A stretch of DNA of 45,855 nt from Sphingomonadales bacterium (GTDB taxonomy: Bacteria; Pseudomonadota; Alphaproteobacteria; Sphingomonadales; Sphingomonadaceae), in assembly GCA_013791705.1 (NCBI GenBank), contig VMTF01000177.1, positions 1-45,855 on the forward strand. Reading direction: 5' to 3'. The stretch's first letter is position 1; the number at the start of each line of letters is the position of its first letter. Made by a program: the position numbers and the translations under genes. Under the pieces are notes generated by a model that made no database searches, was not told the DNA's origin, and worked only from the letters and a program-made list of their open reading frames with translations. Shown here piece after piece: positions 10,558-21,572 of this stretch.

Positions 10558-12287
10558 TCAAAGATTGCCCGCGCGGGCTTTCGCCAGCAGGGCTTGTCCA
10601 AGCGAAACATCGGTCGACACGCCGCCGCTAAGTGCGATGCCCCACGCCTTGGCGCTTGCGGGTGCCGCGCGTTGCAGACGGTAGGCCTGTTCTCCGGCGG
10701 ACTGCGCGCCCGCGACATTGCCGCTGCGCAGGCGCGCGAACGACAAATCCGCCAGCAGCCGCGCATCCGCGCCGGACCCGGTCGCAGCGAGGAATTCCAG
10801 CAGGTGCGCCGCGCGTGCCCAGTCGCCCCGGCGCGCGGCGAAGCCGGCGGCCAGCCGCAGCGCAGTGCGGTTGCGCGGGCTGCCCGACAAGACCTGTGCG
10901 ACAAGTTTCTCGGCATCGCGCCACCGTCCGTCCCGCGTGCTCGATACCACGAGGCGCACCAGCAGACCGTCGGTCAGCCGGATCGTCGCCGCGCGGCGAT
11001 ATCCTTCGCGCGCGCCAGCTAGGTCGCCCCGGTCCAGCCGTTCATCGCCGGCGAGCAACTGATCCGCAGCGAAACCCAGCCCCGGTGTTTCGCCCGGCGG
11101 TTCGGGCGACGTTCGCGCAAATGGCGCCTCTCCCGCGATCGCCGCGCGATCGAGCAGGGGGGCGGCAAGATCGCGCTGGCCCAGATCCTCGTACGTCCGG
11201 CCAAGCAGGGTGAGCAGGTAGGCCGAGGCACCCGGCTGCCCCGCTTCGTCCGCGAAACGGTCCAGCAACTGCCGCCGGTCGCCCGAGGCATGGAGCGCGC
11301 GCGCCAGCAGCAGCTTCGCCCGCGCGTTGCGGGGCTGCTGGCGGGCGAGGCGATCGAGCAGCGCGGCGGCGGCATTGGCATTGCCCGCCTGCAGTTCGAG
11401 CGCACCTTGCAGCATCATCGCCGCCGGAACTTGCGCCATGGCCGGACCGGCGCGGCGCAGCAGCGTCCGGGCAAGCGCCACGTTGCCGGCGCGGGCGGCG
11501 AGGACGGCCTGCAGAAAAAACGCACGCGGATGGTCAGGTTCGAGCGCGATCATCCGCCGGGTAACGACCAGCATATCACGCGCCCGCCCGAGCTCGCCGA
11601 GCGTCGCGGCATATTCGCCGAGCAGCGCCAGATCGTCGGGGCGAACCTTGAGGCCGGCTTCGAACCACGGCAGCGCTGCGGCGAAACCATACTGATCGCG
11701 CACTAGCAAGCCCCGGAATTCCAGCGCACGCACGTTGCCCGGATCGAGCGCGACCGCCCGGTCCGCGGCGGCGATAGCGAGCAGTTGCTCGCCGCCGCTG
11801 TAGCGCAGCCGGGCAATATCGACCCACAACCGGCTGTCCTGCGGAGTGAGTTGCAACGCGCGATCGAATGCCCGGCCTGCGGCTGCAAGGTGGCGCTCGG
11901 CCAGTTCGAGCCGGCCCAGCATCCGCCAACCATGCGCCGCTTCGGCCGGGGCAAACCGCCCTGCCCCGAGCCATTCGCGGGCCTTCGCCAGATCGCCCTG
12001 CGCGAGATAGGCTTCACCCATCCGGGCCGCCGCCGCATCGCGCGCAAGCCCGGCCGCGATCGCCTTGCGCAACGCGGCTTCAGCCGCGATCCCGTCCCCC
12101 TGCGAGAGCGCGGCATGAGCATCTCGGACGAAGCCATCGGCCTGTCCGCCCTGCCCGCCCTCCCCGGCACTGCCCGGCGCGGAAACTGCGAGCGAAAGCG
12201 TCAGCGCCAGCGCGGCGGCCAGGCACCGTTTTGCGGCAACCGGCCTTGCCGGGTCCGGGTTCCGGCGCCGGTCAGCCCAGGCAGCCA

Positions 12288-12288
<1 letters not shown>
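10558..12288 (-). CDS. Exported TPR-repeat protein, PrsT-like component of the PEP-CTERM/XrtA-associated module
   Basis: Signal-peptide-like N-terminus and many TPR repeats (RMLGRLELAERHLAAAGRAFDRALQLTPQDSRLW...); start overlaps the stop of a PrsR-type regulator. Confidence 0.7.
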
Positions 12289-13652
<1,364 letters not shown>

Positions 13653-15809
13653 CTATGCGACCCTCTTCTTGCCGGTGCCGGGCGGCACTCCGGAGCTGTC
13701 GGCATCATGGCTCGCCGCTTCCATCAGTTCCCCGGCAGCCTCGAGCGGCAGCCGGATGATGAAGCGCGAGCCAAGACCTTCGCGGCTTTCGACGTCGAGC
13801 CTGCCGCCCATCGCGCGGACCAGTTCGCGCGCCTCGAACGCGCCGATGCCGAACCCGCCGGGTTTGGACGAGACGAACGGCTTGAACAGGCCGCCACGAA
13901 TGAATCCGGGGCTCATGCCCGGGCCGCTGTCGACCACCTCGATGCGCGACTGGATGCCATCGAGCGCGTGCGTGAGAAAGACCGGTGCAGCCGGCTCGCT
14001 TGCGTCGATCGCGTTCTGGACCATATGCAGCAGCGCCTGCTCCAGCGCCTCGCGGCTGCCCCTGACCATGCCTTTGCTGCACTCGGTCACGACCACCGGA
14101 TGGCGGCTCGCGAATTGCGCCGCAACCGCATGGACCAGATCGCCGGCGTCAAAGCTGCTGATCGCATCGCCGCTGCCCTTGCCGTAGCGGGAAAGCCGGG
14201 CGATCAGCGCATTCAGCTTTTCGGTCGAGTTCTTCAGCGTCACGATCATGTCGGCCCGGAACTCCGGGTTTTCGGCGTGATGCTCGGCATTGCGCGCCAG
14301 CAGACTGAACTGGCTGGCGAGGTTCTTGATGTCGTGCATCACGAAGGCGATGCGGCGGTTGAATTCATCGAACCGGGCCGCTTCGGCCAACGCCTCCTGC
14401 CCGGCATGTTCGGCGAGATAGCTGGCGAGTTGCTGGCCGACCACGCGCAGCAGATCGAAATCTTCCCAATCGAGCGTGCGGGTCACTTGCGGTTTGCCCA
14501 GTACCACCACCCCGTGCAGGCGCTCATAGTGCAGCAACGGCACCAGCGCCCAGGCGCGCGGCTCGGCTTGCAGCCAGGCGGGAACGATCGCGGCTTCGCC
14601 CTGCCGGTCAATCCCGGCACGCACCGCATCGAGATCGACGATGTGGCCGGCCCGCTCGAAAAATGCTGCGGCCGAAGCCGTGAGCGCGGTGGCCGGGACT
14701 TCGGCCGTGGGCCATTGCCAGCGCGCGGCCAGCACCAGCTCGCCATGTTCATCGGGCATGAGCAACAGGCCGGCCGGACTGTCGGTGATGTCACACAGCG
14801 ACTGGACCGCGCGCTCGGCGAGCGGAATGCCGGTCTGGCTGCCCTGGCCGGGATCGCGGCGGCTGATCGTCCGGTTGAAGCGCAGCCATTCGGCGCGATA
14901 ATCGTAGCGGTGCTGGAACAGATGCTTGACCAGCGTGACCTTGAGCCAGCCGCGCAGCCGTTTCGAGGGCAGGATCAACAGGGCGGCGGCAATGCCCGCG
15001 ATCAGGAAGCCGAACTGGAACAGCCGCGCGAACTCGCCGCCGACATAAGCCAGCCATTTGCCGAGTGCGAACATGCCGATCAGATAGAGCCCGATCCCGA
15101 GCAGCGAGGCGAATTCGAAGGTGAAGGCGCGGGAGGGATTGATGCGCAATTCGGCCCGGCGGCGGGTGAGCCCGGGGATGACCGTTGCGACCATCACCGC
15201 GAGGACCAGGCCGCGCAGCGACGCGAGTTCGGCCGGCCACCCTTCGCTGAGATAGGCGACAGTGTAGAGATTGAGATCGAACAGCCACAGCAGCGCCAGC
15301 GCCGCAGTCGGCCAGCGCAGCACCGCGCGGGCCGGCTGCGATGCGCCGCCATAGAGATTGTGAAGCAGCACCAGCCCGCCGATCGACAGCATCAGGCGGA
15401 ACATCACCATCATGTAGAACAGCGTGTCGCGCGATGCGCCGGAAAGCTGAAAGCCCGGAACCAGCACAATCTGCAGCAACTGGAACAGCTCGATCGCGGC
15501 CAGCGAGAACATCACCGGCCGGATCGGGCGGACCAACTGGTGGCGCCCGTCGCTGCTGAACAGCCGGTAGACGACGAACAGCCACGCCAGGTTGCGCGCG
15601 GATTCGGTGATGTGGGCGGCCGGACTGTCACTGCCGGTGACCGCGATGACCAGCGCCCAGGCGGCCGAGACGGCCAGTGCGATCACGATTGCCAGCCCCG
15701 CTGGCCCGGCAGCCGAGCGGCGCCCGGCCAGCCATGCCGCCAGCGTGGCCGCCGCACTGGCCCCCAGCAGGTGCGCCAGCATGGAGAAGAGCGACCAGCC
15801 CGGGCTCAT
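13653..15809 (-). CDS. prsK: XrtA/PEP-CTERM system histidine kinase PrsK-like
   Basis: N-terminal multi-TM region, GAF-like segment, HisKA-like FVMHDIKNLASQFSLLARNAEHHAENPEFR, HATPase motifs (VVDSGPGMSP, GGFGIGAFEARELVRAMGGRLDVES). Confidence 0.88.
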   Translation of the reverse strand: MSPGWSLFSMLAHLLGASAAATLAAWLAGRRSAAGPAGLAIVIALAVSAAWALVIAVTGSDSPAAHITESARNLAWLFVVYRLFSSDGRHQLVRPIRPVMFSLAAIELFQLLQIVLVPGFQLSGASRDTLFYMMVMFRLMLSIGGLVLLHNLYGGASQPARAVLRWPTAALALLWLFDLNLYTVAYLSEGWPAELASLRGLVLAVMVATVIPGLTRRRAELRINPSRAFTFEFASLLGIGLYLIGMFALGKWLAYVGGEFARLFQFGFLIAGIAAALLILPSKRLRGWLKVTLVKHLFQHRYDYRAEWLRFNRTISRRDPGQGSQTGIPLAERAVQSLCDITDSPAGLLLMPDEHGELVLAARWQWPTAEVPATALTASAAAFFERAGHIVDLDAVRAGIDRQGEAAIVPAWLQAEPRAWALVPLLHYERLHGVVVLGKPQVTRTLDWEDFDLLRVVGQQLASYLAEHAGQEALAEAARFDEFNRRIAFVMHDIKNLASQFSLLARNAEHHAENPEFRADMIVTLKNSTEKLNALIARLSRYGKGSGDAISSFDAGDLVHAVAAQFASRHPVVVTECSKGMVRGSREALEQALLHMVQNAIDASEPAAPVFLTHALDGIQSRIEVVDSGPGMSPGFIRGGLFKPFVSSKPGGFGIGAFEARELVRAMGGRLDVESREGLGSRFIIRLPLEAAGELMEAASHDADSSGVPPGTGKKRVA

Positions 15810-15838
15810 GATGCCGCCCTCATCGGAACGCCCTCATC

Positions 15839-17239
15839 TCAGCGTGCGCCTTCGCGCCACAGCACCACGCGCAGGGTCTGCAGCAGGATCAGGAGATCGA
15901 GGAACGGGGTGTAGTTCTTGGCGTAGTAGAGGTCGTATTCGAGCTTGTGCCGCGAATCCTCGATCGACGCGCCATAAGGGTAGTTGATCTGCGCCCACCC
16001 GGTGATGCCGGGCTTCACCATGTGCCGCTCGGCGAAGTAGGGCAGTTGATCCTCGAGGCTGGCGATGAATTCGGGGCGCTCCGGACGCGGCCCGACGAAG
16101 CTCATTTCGCCTTTGAGCACGCTCCACGCCTGTGGCAACTCGTCGATGCGAACCTTGCGGATGAACCGGCCGATGCGGGTGATGCGCGGATCGTCGGCGA
16201 CGGCCCACTGGGCACCGGCGGCTTCGGCGTCGACGCGCATCGAGCGCAGCTTCACGAGGTTGAAGGTCTGCCCATAGAGCCCGACGCGGGTCTGGCGGAA
16301 GAAGGCCGGCCCCTTGCTGTCAAGCTTCACCAGCAGCGCGAACAGCACGATCACCGGCAGGGTCAGCGCGAGCAGGATCAGGCTCGCGATCACGTCGAAC
16401 AGCCGCTTGGCCACGCCGGAAACCGCCCGGCCCGAGGAAAATCCGTCGGAGAAGATCAGCCAGCTCGGATTGACCGTATCGAGATCGACCCGGCCCGTTT
16501 CGCGCTCGATGAAACTGGAGAAGTCGTTCACGTGAACGCCGGCTGTCTTGATCCGCAACAGATCGTGGAGCGGAAGGGAATTGCGGCGTTCCTCGAGCGC
16601 GAGGACAACCTCGCTGACGCCGAGGTTCTCGACGAAGCGCTTGAGATTGTTGATGGCGGTGCGGTTGATCGCTTCCTCGATCACCGGCCGGGAATCGCTC
16701 ATCCCGATATAACCGACGATGACGAAGCCGGATTCGGGCCGGTCTCCCAGTTGCCGCAGCCGTTCCGCGCGAGCCCCTGCCCCGAGCACCAGCACCCGGC
16801 GGCGAAAGGCCGAAGCGCCAAGTATGCCGCCGACGATCACCCGGTTCGCCATCAGCAGGGCGATCGTGCAGCCCATCGCGTAAGCCAGGATCGACCGCCA
16901 GAAATGCGCCCCGTTGACGATCCAGTCGACAAACGAGAGCGCGATGACCCCGAGCGAAACCGCGACCAGCAGGCGCGCCCCGGCATAGCGCAGCGAACGC
17001 AGCGCTTCCGATCCATAGACTCCGATCGAGATCATCGCGGTGAGCATGACCGCGACGTAGCCGACCAGTTCCCAGCCCCGATCGAGCGGGTTGCCGAGGG
17101 TAAATCCGATCTGTTCGGCCCGGATGCGCCACGCCAGTTCCACGGAAAGCCCCAGCAGGACCACGTCGAACAGGCCGAGCAGCAATACCGCGTGCGGTAT
17201 GTAGTGTTTGAAAAGGCGTACCATAACCCTGCTGCGCAT
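15839..17239 (-). CDS. TIGR03013-type sugar transferase (XrtA-system EPS undecaprenyl-phosphate glycosyltransferase)
   Basis: N-terminal TM/CoA-binding-like domain and bacterial sugar transferase C-terminus (KRLFDVIASLILLALTLPVIVLFALLVKLDSKGPAFFRQTRVGLYGQTFNLVKLRSMRVDAE...KVRIDELPQAWSVLKGEMSFVGPRPERPEF). Confidence 0.88.
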   Translation of the reverse strand: MRSRVMVRLFKHYIPHAVLLLGLFDVVLLGLSVELAWRIRAEQIGFTLGNPLDRGWELVGYVAVMLTAMISIGVYGSEALRSLRYAGARLLVAVSLGVIALSFVDWIVNGAHFWRSILAYAMGCTIALLMANRVIVGGILGASAFRRRVLVLGAGARAERLRQLGDRPESGFVIVGYIGMSDSRPVIEEAINRTAINNLKRFVENLGVSEVVLALEERRNSLPLHDLLRIKTAGVHVNDFSSFIERETGRVDLDTVNPSWLIFSDGFSSGRAVSGVAKRLFDVIASLILLALTLPVIVLFALLVKLDSKGPAFFRQTRVGLYGQTFNLVKLRSMRVDAEAAGAQWAVADDPRITRIGRFIRKVRIDELPQAWSVLKGEMSFVGPRPERPEFIASLEDQLPYFAERHMVKPGITGWAQINYPYGASIEDSRHKLEYDLYYAKNYTPFLDLLILLQTLRVVLWREGAR

Positions 17240-17280
17240 GGCCCGGGGGATCCGGACAGTTGCGCAGCATTTATGGCAAA

Positions 17281-17385
17281 GGTGTAAATTGTCGGTAAAT
17301 CTGACAACCGCCCGATTTTAATTATCGGCTATAAATCAGATATTTCCGCTGTCCGCCCGAAGTTCTTGTCGGCAGAGTTTACACC
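17281..17385 (-). promoter_or_regulatory. AT-rich, dyad-rich control region upstream of the sugar transferase / prsK / prsR operon
   Basis: GGTGTAAA (17281-17288) and its inverted copy TTTACACC (17378-17385); TTGTC-N9-GACAA (17289-17307); CCGAT-N7-ATCGG (17312-17328); locally much more AT-rich than the flanks. Confidence 0.45.
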
Positions 17386-17387
17386 CT

Positions 17388-17420
17388 GAACGGCCGGAGC
17401 GGGGCGCGCTCCGGCCGTTC
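17388..17420 (-). terminator. 13-bp GC-rich hairpin downstream of the small membrane protein
   Basis: GAACGGCCGGAGC-GGGGCGC-GCTCCGGCCGTTC; no clear U-tract. Confidence 0.55.
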
Positions 17421-17444
17421 GGGGTGCGCCGGGTGCACGATCCC

Positions 17445-17720
17445 TCATTGCTTGCCGAGCGTGTCGGCGGCACCCTTGGCCGCAGCGCCAACGTCCTGCG
17501 CGGCGGCGCCGACGTTGTTGGCCGCATTGGCGATTGCATTATCCTTGACGGCCTCGCTCTGGTTCGCCTGGCTGAACAGGAAGAGCCCGGCGATCAGGGC
17601 GAGAATCACGATCAGTCCGAGCAACCATCCCATGCCGCTGCCGGCGGACGGATTGTCGCGAATGACGATAGTCTCGCGCGGCGTGGCGGTTTCGTGGGTT
17701 GTGGTGGTTTCGTCGGCCAT
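17445..17720 (-). CDS. Small single-TM hypothetical protein (91 aa)
   Basis: MADETTTTHETATPRETIVIRDNPSAGSGMGWLLGLIVILALIAGLFLFSQANQ...NNVGAAAQDVGAAAKGAADTLGKQ; one hydrophobic helix, Ala-rich tail; downstream hairpin. Confidence 0.75.
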   Translation of the reverse strand: MADETTTTHETATPRETIVIRDNPSAGSGMGWLLGLIVILALIAGLFLFSQANQSEAVKDNAIANAANNVGAAAQDVGAAAKGAADTLGKQ

Positions 17721-17806
17721 GGGCTTTCCCCTTTGGTTAGGTCAGCGCTTGCAGCGCGTCGGGGATAGAAATGCCTGGACGGGATGACCGTTCCCGCAAA
17801 GTGCCC

Positions 17807-17890
17807 TGGTGCCCCTGGCCCGACTCGAACGGGCACGGATTTCTCCAACCGATTTTGAGTCGGTCGCGTCTACCATTCCACCACAGGGGC
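17807..17890 (-). tRNA. tRNA-Leu(CAA)
   Basis: Minus strand GCCCCTGTGGTGGAATGGTAGACGCGACCGACTCAAAATCGGTTGGAGAAATCCGTGCCCGTTCGAGTCGGGCCAGGGGCACCA; anticodon loop CTCAAAA, class II variable arm, encoded CCA. Confidence 0.95.
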
Positions 17891-17981
17891 ACGGCTCAGG
17901 CGGGAGGTGCCTTAGCGATCTTGCCCGCGCGCATCAACTCGATTGCGCGCGGTTTGCCGCGACCGGCAATGTACCCACCGA

Positions 17982-18800
17982 TTATTTCAGCGCGCCGGCA
18001 ACCAGTTTGTGCAGCTTCGAGTGCAAGGCATCGTTGCCGGCCAGAACTTCATCGGCGCAGATCGCCTCGGACTGGCCCTTGAAGTTGGTGACGAAGCCGC
18101 CGGCCTCGCGCACCAGCAGGCAGCCGGCGGCGCTGTCCCACGACTGGAGATCGGCCTCCCAATAGCCGTCGTAACGCCCGGCGGCGACCCATGCGAGATC
18201 GAGCGCGGCGGACCCGAAGCGGCGGATTCCGGCCACGTTGGGACCGATCGCGCCGAAGATCTTCGCCCAATCGGCAAAGTTGCCATGGCCGGCGAAAGGA
18301 ATGCCGGTCGCGATCAGCGATTCGTCGAGATTGCGGCGTGACGAGACGCGCAGGCGCCGGTCCTGCAGCCAGGCACCGCGGGTCTTTTCGGCCCAGAAGC
18401 TCTCGTCGGTGATCGGCTGATAGACCAGCCCCGCGACGACATCGCCCCAGCCCTTCCCGTCGGCGCGCGGTTCCTGCACCGCGATCGAAATCGCGAAATG
18501 CGGGATGCCGTGGAGGAAGTTGCTGGTCCCGTCGAGCGGATCGACGATGAAGCGGGACTTGCCCGGCGCGCCTTCGATCGTGCCCGATTCTTCCAGCACG
18601 AAACCCCAGTCCGGCCGCGCGGCCAGCAGTTCGTCGTAAATCGTCCGTTCGGCGGCATAATCCGCCTTGGACACGAAATCGGCCGGGCCCTTGCGGCTGA
18701 CCTGCAGGTTCTCGATCTCGCCGAAATCGCGGCGGAGGCGCTGCCCGGCCTTGCGGGCGGCCTTCTCCATTACGCGCATCAGGCCGGAAATGACTGCCAT
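17982..18800 (-). CDS. Inositol monophosphatase family protein (SuhB-like)
   Basis: FVSKADYAAERTIYDELLAARPDWGFVLEESG; FIVDPLDGTSNFLHGIPHFAISIAV; WDSAAGCLLVREAGG. Confidence 0.94.
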   Translation of the reverse strand: MAVISGLMRVMEKAARKAGQRLRRDFGEIENLQVSRKGPADFVSKADYAAERTIYDELLAARPDWGFVLEESGTIEGAPGKSRFIVDPLDGTSNFLHGIPHFAISIAVQEPRADGKGWGDVVAGLVYQPITDESFWAEKTRGAWLQDRRLRVSSRRNLDESLIATGIPFAGHGNFADWAKIFGAIGPNVAGIRRFGSAALDLAWVAAGRYDGYWEADLQSWDSAAGCLLVREAGGFVTNFKGQSEAICADEVLAGNDALHSKLHKLVAGALK

Positions 18801-18853
18801 GAAGTTACTCTCAAATTGCCCCGGCCGGTGGCGGGAGCCCAATCAGGCCGGAA

Positions 18854-19417
18854 TCAGCCGACCTTGCCGACGTAAGTCCGCTCGTAGACATCGACGATGA
18901 TGCGGGTGCCGCTGCCGATGTGGGGCGGGACCATCACGCGCACGCCGTTATCGAGGATCGCCGGCTTGTAGCTCGACGATGCGGTCTGGCCCTTAACCAC
19001 AGCATCGGCCTCGACGATCGTCGCCTCGACCTGTTCGGGGAGCTGCACCGAAATCGGGCGATCATCGTACATTTCGAGCAGCACGGTCATGCCGTCCTGC
19101 AGGAACGCGGCGGCATCGCCGAGCAAATCCTTGGGCAGATTGATCTGGTCGTAGGTTTCGACGTCCATGAACACCAGGTCGTCACCCTCGGCATAGAGGA
19201 ACTGGAAATCCTTGGTGTCGAGCCGGACGCGCTCGATCGTGTCCTGGCTGCGGAAGCGGACGTTGGTCTTGCGGCCGTCGATCAGGTTCTTCATCTCGAC
19301 CTGCATGAACGCGCCGCCCTTGCCGGGCTGGGTATGCTGGGTCTTGGCGACCTTCCAGATGCCCTTTTCGTATTCCAGGATGTTGCCGGGACGGATGTCC
19401 ACGCCGCTGATCTTCAT
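18854..19417 (-). CDS. efp: Elongation factor P
   Basis: [57 protein letters not shown]. Confidence 0.97.
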   Translation of the reverse strand: MKISGVDIRPGNILEYEKGIWKVAKTQHTQPGKGGAFMQVEMKNLIDGRKTNVRFRSQDTIERVRLDTKDFQFLYAEGDDLVFMDVETYDQINLPKDLLGDAAAFLQDGMTVLLEMYDDRPISVQLPEQVEATIVEADAVVKGQTASSSYKPAILDNGVRVMVPPHIGSGTRIIVDVYERTYVGKVG

Positions 19418-19569
19418 GACCGGTGCCTTCAGATTGGGAAAGAGCGAGATAGCTTGGAAGGCGCGCCCTTAGCGCGCGGCGCGGCCAAGAACAAGAACAA
19501 GCGCGGGGGATGCGCGGCCGGGCGCGCTAGAAGGTAGCGGCCCGCCATGCGACCTGCTAACCGGGCGCA

Positions 19570-19935
19570 ATGTTTCGCCGTGTCGTTCTTGCCGCAACGC
19601 TCCTGTCCGCCGGGTCCGCGCTGGAGGCCGCTCCGGGCGGCATGCTCGGGGTGCTGCCGCTCGGCGGCTATGTGTGCGAATTGCCGGGCGATGCGCTCGG
19701 CCCGACCGGCGATCGGCAGCCCGAGTTCGATTTCACGGTGACCCATTCTTCGAGCTATCGCACCGCGACCGGAGCCGGGACCTATCTGCTGACCGGCGAC
19801 CGGCTGACGTTCACCAGCGGACCGTTCTACGGGATGAAGTACCACCGCCTGTCCGAAGGTTTCCTGCGCCGCACCGAAGCGGACGGGAGCGACGGCCCGC
19901 TGCGCTGCGTGCGCGCGACCGCCAACAACCGTTGA
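19570..19935 (+). CDS. Small secreted hypothetical protein (121 aa)
   Basis: Signal-peptide-like N-terminus (MFRRVVLAATLLSAGSALEAAPGG), beta-rich remainder; no confident family. Confidence 0.65.
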   Translation: MFRRVVLAATLLSAGSALEAAPGGMLGVLPLGGYVCELPGDALGPTGDRQPEFDFTVTHSSSYRTATGAGTYLLTGDRLTFTSGPFYGMKYHRLSEGFLRRTEADGSDGPLRCVRATANNR

Positions 19936-19969
19936 CCTCAGGCGTTGACCTCAGGCGTTGACCTGAGGC
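19931..19969. repeat. Three tandem 13-bp units (GTTGACCTCAGGC x2 + GTTGACCTGAGGC) at a convergent gene boundary
   Basis: Units 19931-19943, 19944-19956, 19957-19969; the third has one C-to-G change that creates hairpin CCTCAGG-CGTTGA-CCTGAGG. Confidence 0.9.
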
Positions 19970-20605
19970 TCAGCCCATGCCCGGGACGGCGGCGAAAGCC
20001 CGCACCGCGGCGGCCTCGTCACCGCTCCACACCGCATTCGAGACAGCCAGGAAGTCGGCGCCGGCCGGAATCAGCGGCGCGCAGTTTTCGGGCGTGATCC
20101 CGCCGATCGCAACGCAGGGCAGTTCGAAGAAGCTCTGCCACCATGTCAGGATGTCGAGCTCGGCGTGATGTTCGGTCGCTTTGGTGGTGCTTGGAAAGAA
20201 GGCCCCGAACGCGACGTAATCGGCCCCCGTCTCACCCGCTTCCATCGCCGCGTGGCGGCTGTTGTTGCAGGTCACCCCGATCTGGACATCGCGCCCGAGC
20301 CGGTCGCGGGCATCGCGCACGTCGCCGTCGTCCTGACCCAGATGGACCCCGTCCGCCCCGAGCCGCTTGGCGAGACTGATCGAATCGTTGACGATGAACG
20401 CCACATCGCGGTCCGCGCAGATCCGCTGCAACGGTTCGGCCAGCAGCGCGGCGGCGTGCTCGTCGATCCCCTTGACCCGGAACTGGAACGCGGCGACCGG
20501 TCCGGCCTCCAGCGCGCGCTCCAGCCGTGCGGGAAAATTCCCGCCGACGTCGAGCGGCGAAATGAGGTAGAGCTTGGTGGGCAGGCGCTTGATTTCGTAC
20601 GTCAT
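19970..20605 (-). CDS. thiE: Thiamine phosphate synthase
   Basis: KLYLISPLDVGG...FQFRVKG...FIVNDSISLAKRLGADGVHLGQDDGDVRDAR...VTCNNSRHAAMEAGETGADYVAFGAFFPSTTK...CVAIGGITPEN. Confidence 0.94.
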   Translation of the reverse strand: MTYEIKRLPTKLYLISPLDVGGNFPARLERALEAGPVAAFQFRVKGIDEHAAALLAEPLQRICADRDVAFIVNDSISLAKRLGADGVHLGQDDGDVRDARDRLGRDVQIGVTCNNSRHAAMEAGETGADYVAFGAFFPSTTKATEHHAELDILTWWQSFFELPCVAIGGITPENCAPLIPAGADFLAVSNAVWSGDEAAAVRAFAAVPGMG

Positions 20606-20671
20606 GGCCGGCGCTCTAGCGATTAACGCGCCATTCGGGAACAGTTCATCATGATCGGCGATTGTTGGAAC

Positions 20672-21061
20672 ATGAACCGCACCGCGTCTTTTCCGGCAAT
20701 GCCTGGCCTCGCCGCCCTTGGGCTCACCCTCGCGCTGAATGGCTGCATATCGTTCCACACGGTGAACGATGGCATTACCCGCGCGCAAATAGGCGAAACC
20801 GCGCAGGTCGGCGGCATTGCGGTAACCCCAGTCAAGCTGCTCGAAGACAGCCGCTGTCCTCAGGAAACCCAGTGCGTCTGGGCCGGCCGGGTGCGGATTG
20901 AAGCACGGATCGATGGCGGCGATCCGGTTGAACTTACGCTGGGCCAGCCGCTTGCGCTTGCCGGGCGGTCGCTGACCCTCGCCGAAGTCCAGCCCGAACC
21001 GCGCAAGGACATAACCCGCTATTCCGACGAATACCGTTTCGGCTTCACGCTGAGCCCCTAA
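20672..21061 (+). CDS. Putative lipoprotein of unknown function
   Basis: Lipobox-like LALNGC; DSRCPQETQCVWAGRVRIEARI motif; start chosen at MNRTASF. Confidence 0.7.
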   Translation: MNRTASFPAMPGLAALGLTLALNGCISFHTVNDGITRAQIGETAQVGGIAVTPVKLLEDSRCPQETQCVWAGRVRIEARIDGGDPVELTLGQPLALAGRSLTLAEVQPEPRKDITRYSDEYRFGFTLSP

Positions 21062-21486
21062 CCTTCCGCCATATTCAGGATCTTCGCCCATTCCACCGGC
21101 TGCACTTCGGCCACCGAGAGGCGGCCGAGGCGGACCAGTTCGGTTTCGGCGAGCGCCGGTTCGGCCTTGACCTGAGCCAGCGTGACCGGACGCGCGAGCT
21201 TGCGCACCGGCTTGATCTTCACCGCCGCCCACTTGCCGGCGGGATCGGTCGGATCGGTCAGCCCGCCCTGGCTGATGGTCACAATGCCGACGATTTCCTT
21301 GCCGATATTGGAATGGTAGAAGAACGCCTGCTCCCCCACCCGCATCGCACGCAGGTTGTTGGCCGCGCGGTGATTGCGCACCCCGTCCCAGGTGCCCTCC
21401 CCTTCGGCCACGAGATCGTCCCAGCTATAGGCATCGGGTTCCGATTTCATCAGCCAGAACCGCTGCGCCTGATCGTCTTCGCTCAT
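21058..21486 (-). CDS. EVE domain-containing protein
   Basis: RFWLMKSEPDAYSWDDLVAEGEGTWDGVRNHRAANNLRAMRVGEQAFFYHSNIGKEIVGIVTI. Confidence 0.93.
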   Translation of the reverse strand: MSEDDQAQRFWLMKSEPDAYSWDDLVAEGEGTWDGVRNHRAANNLRAMRVGEQAFFYHSNIGKEIVGIVTISQGGLTDPTDPAGKWAAVKIKPVRKLARPVTLAQVKAEPALAETELVRLGRLSVAEVQPVEWAKILNMAEG

Positions 21487-21572
21487 CAATTCCATCTGCC
21501 CCGTGCTTGCAAACCTGCCTATAGGCGTGAACATCGCCGTGCCATATCCCGAACCTGCGGAGACATGACAAG

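Noticed and set aside
20606-20671. TPP riboswitch upstream of thiE
   Set aside because: Only about 66 bp separate thiE from the divergent lipoprotein start, too short for a THI-box, and no CUGAGA-type core was seen.
19970-21232. 420-aa form of the thiE ORF
   Set aside because: The N-terminal extension overlaps the plus-strand lipoprotein and has no homologous character; the ThiE domain begins at MTYEIKRLPTKLYL (20605).
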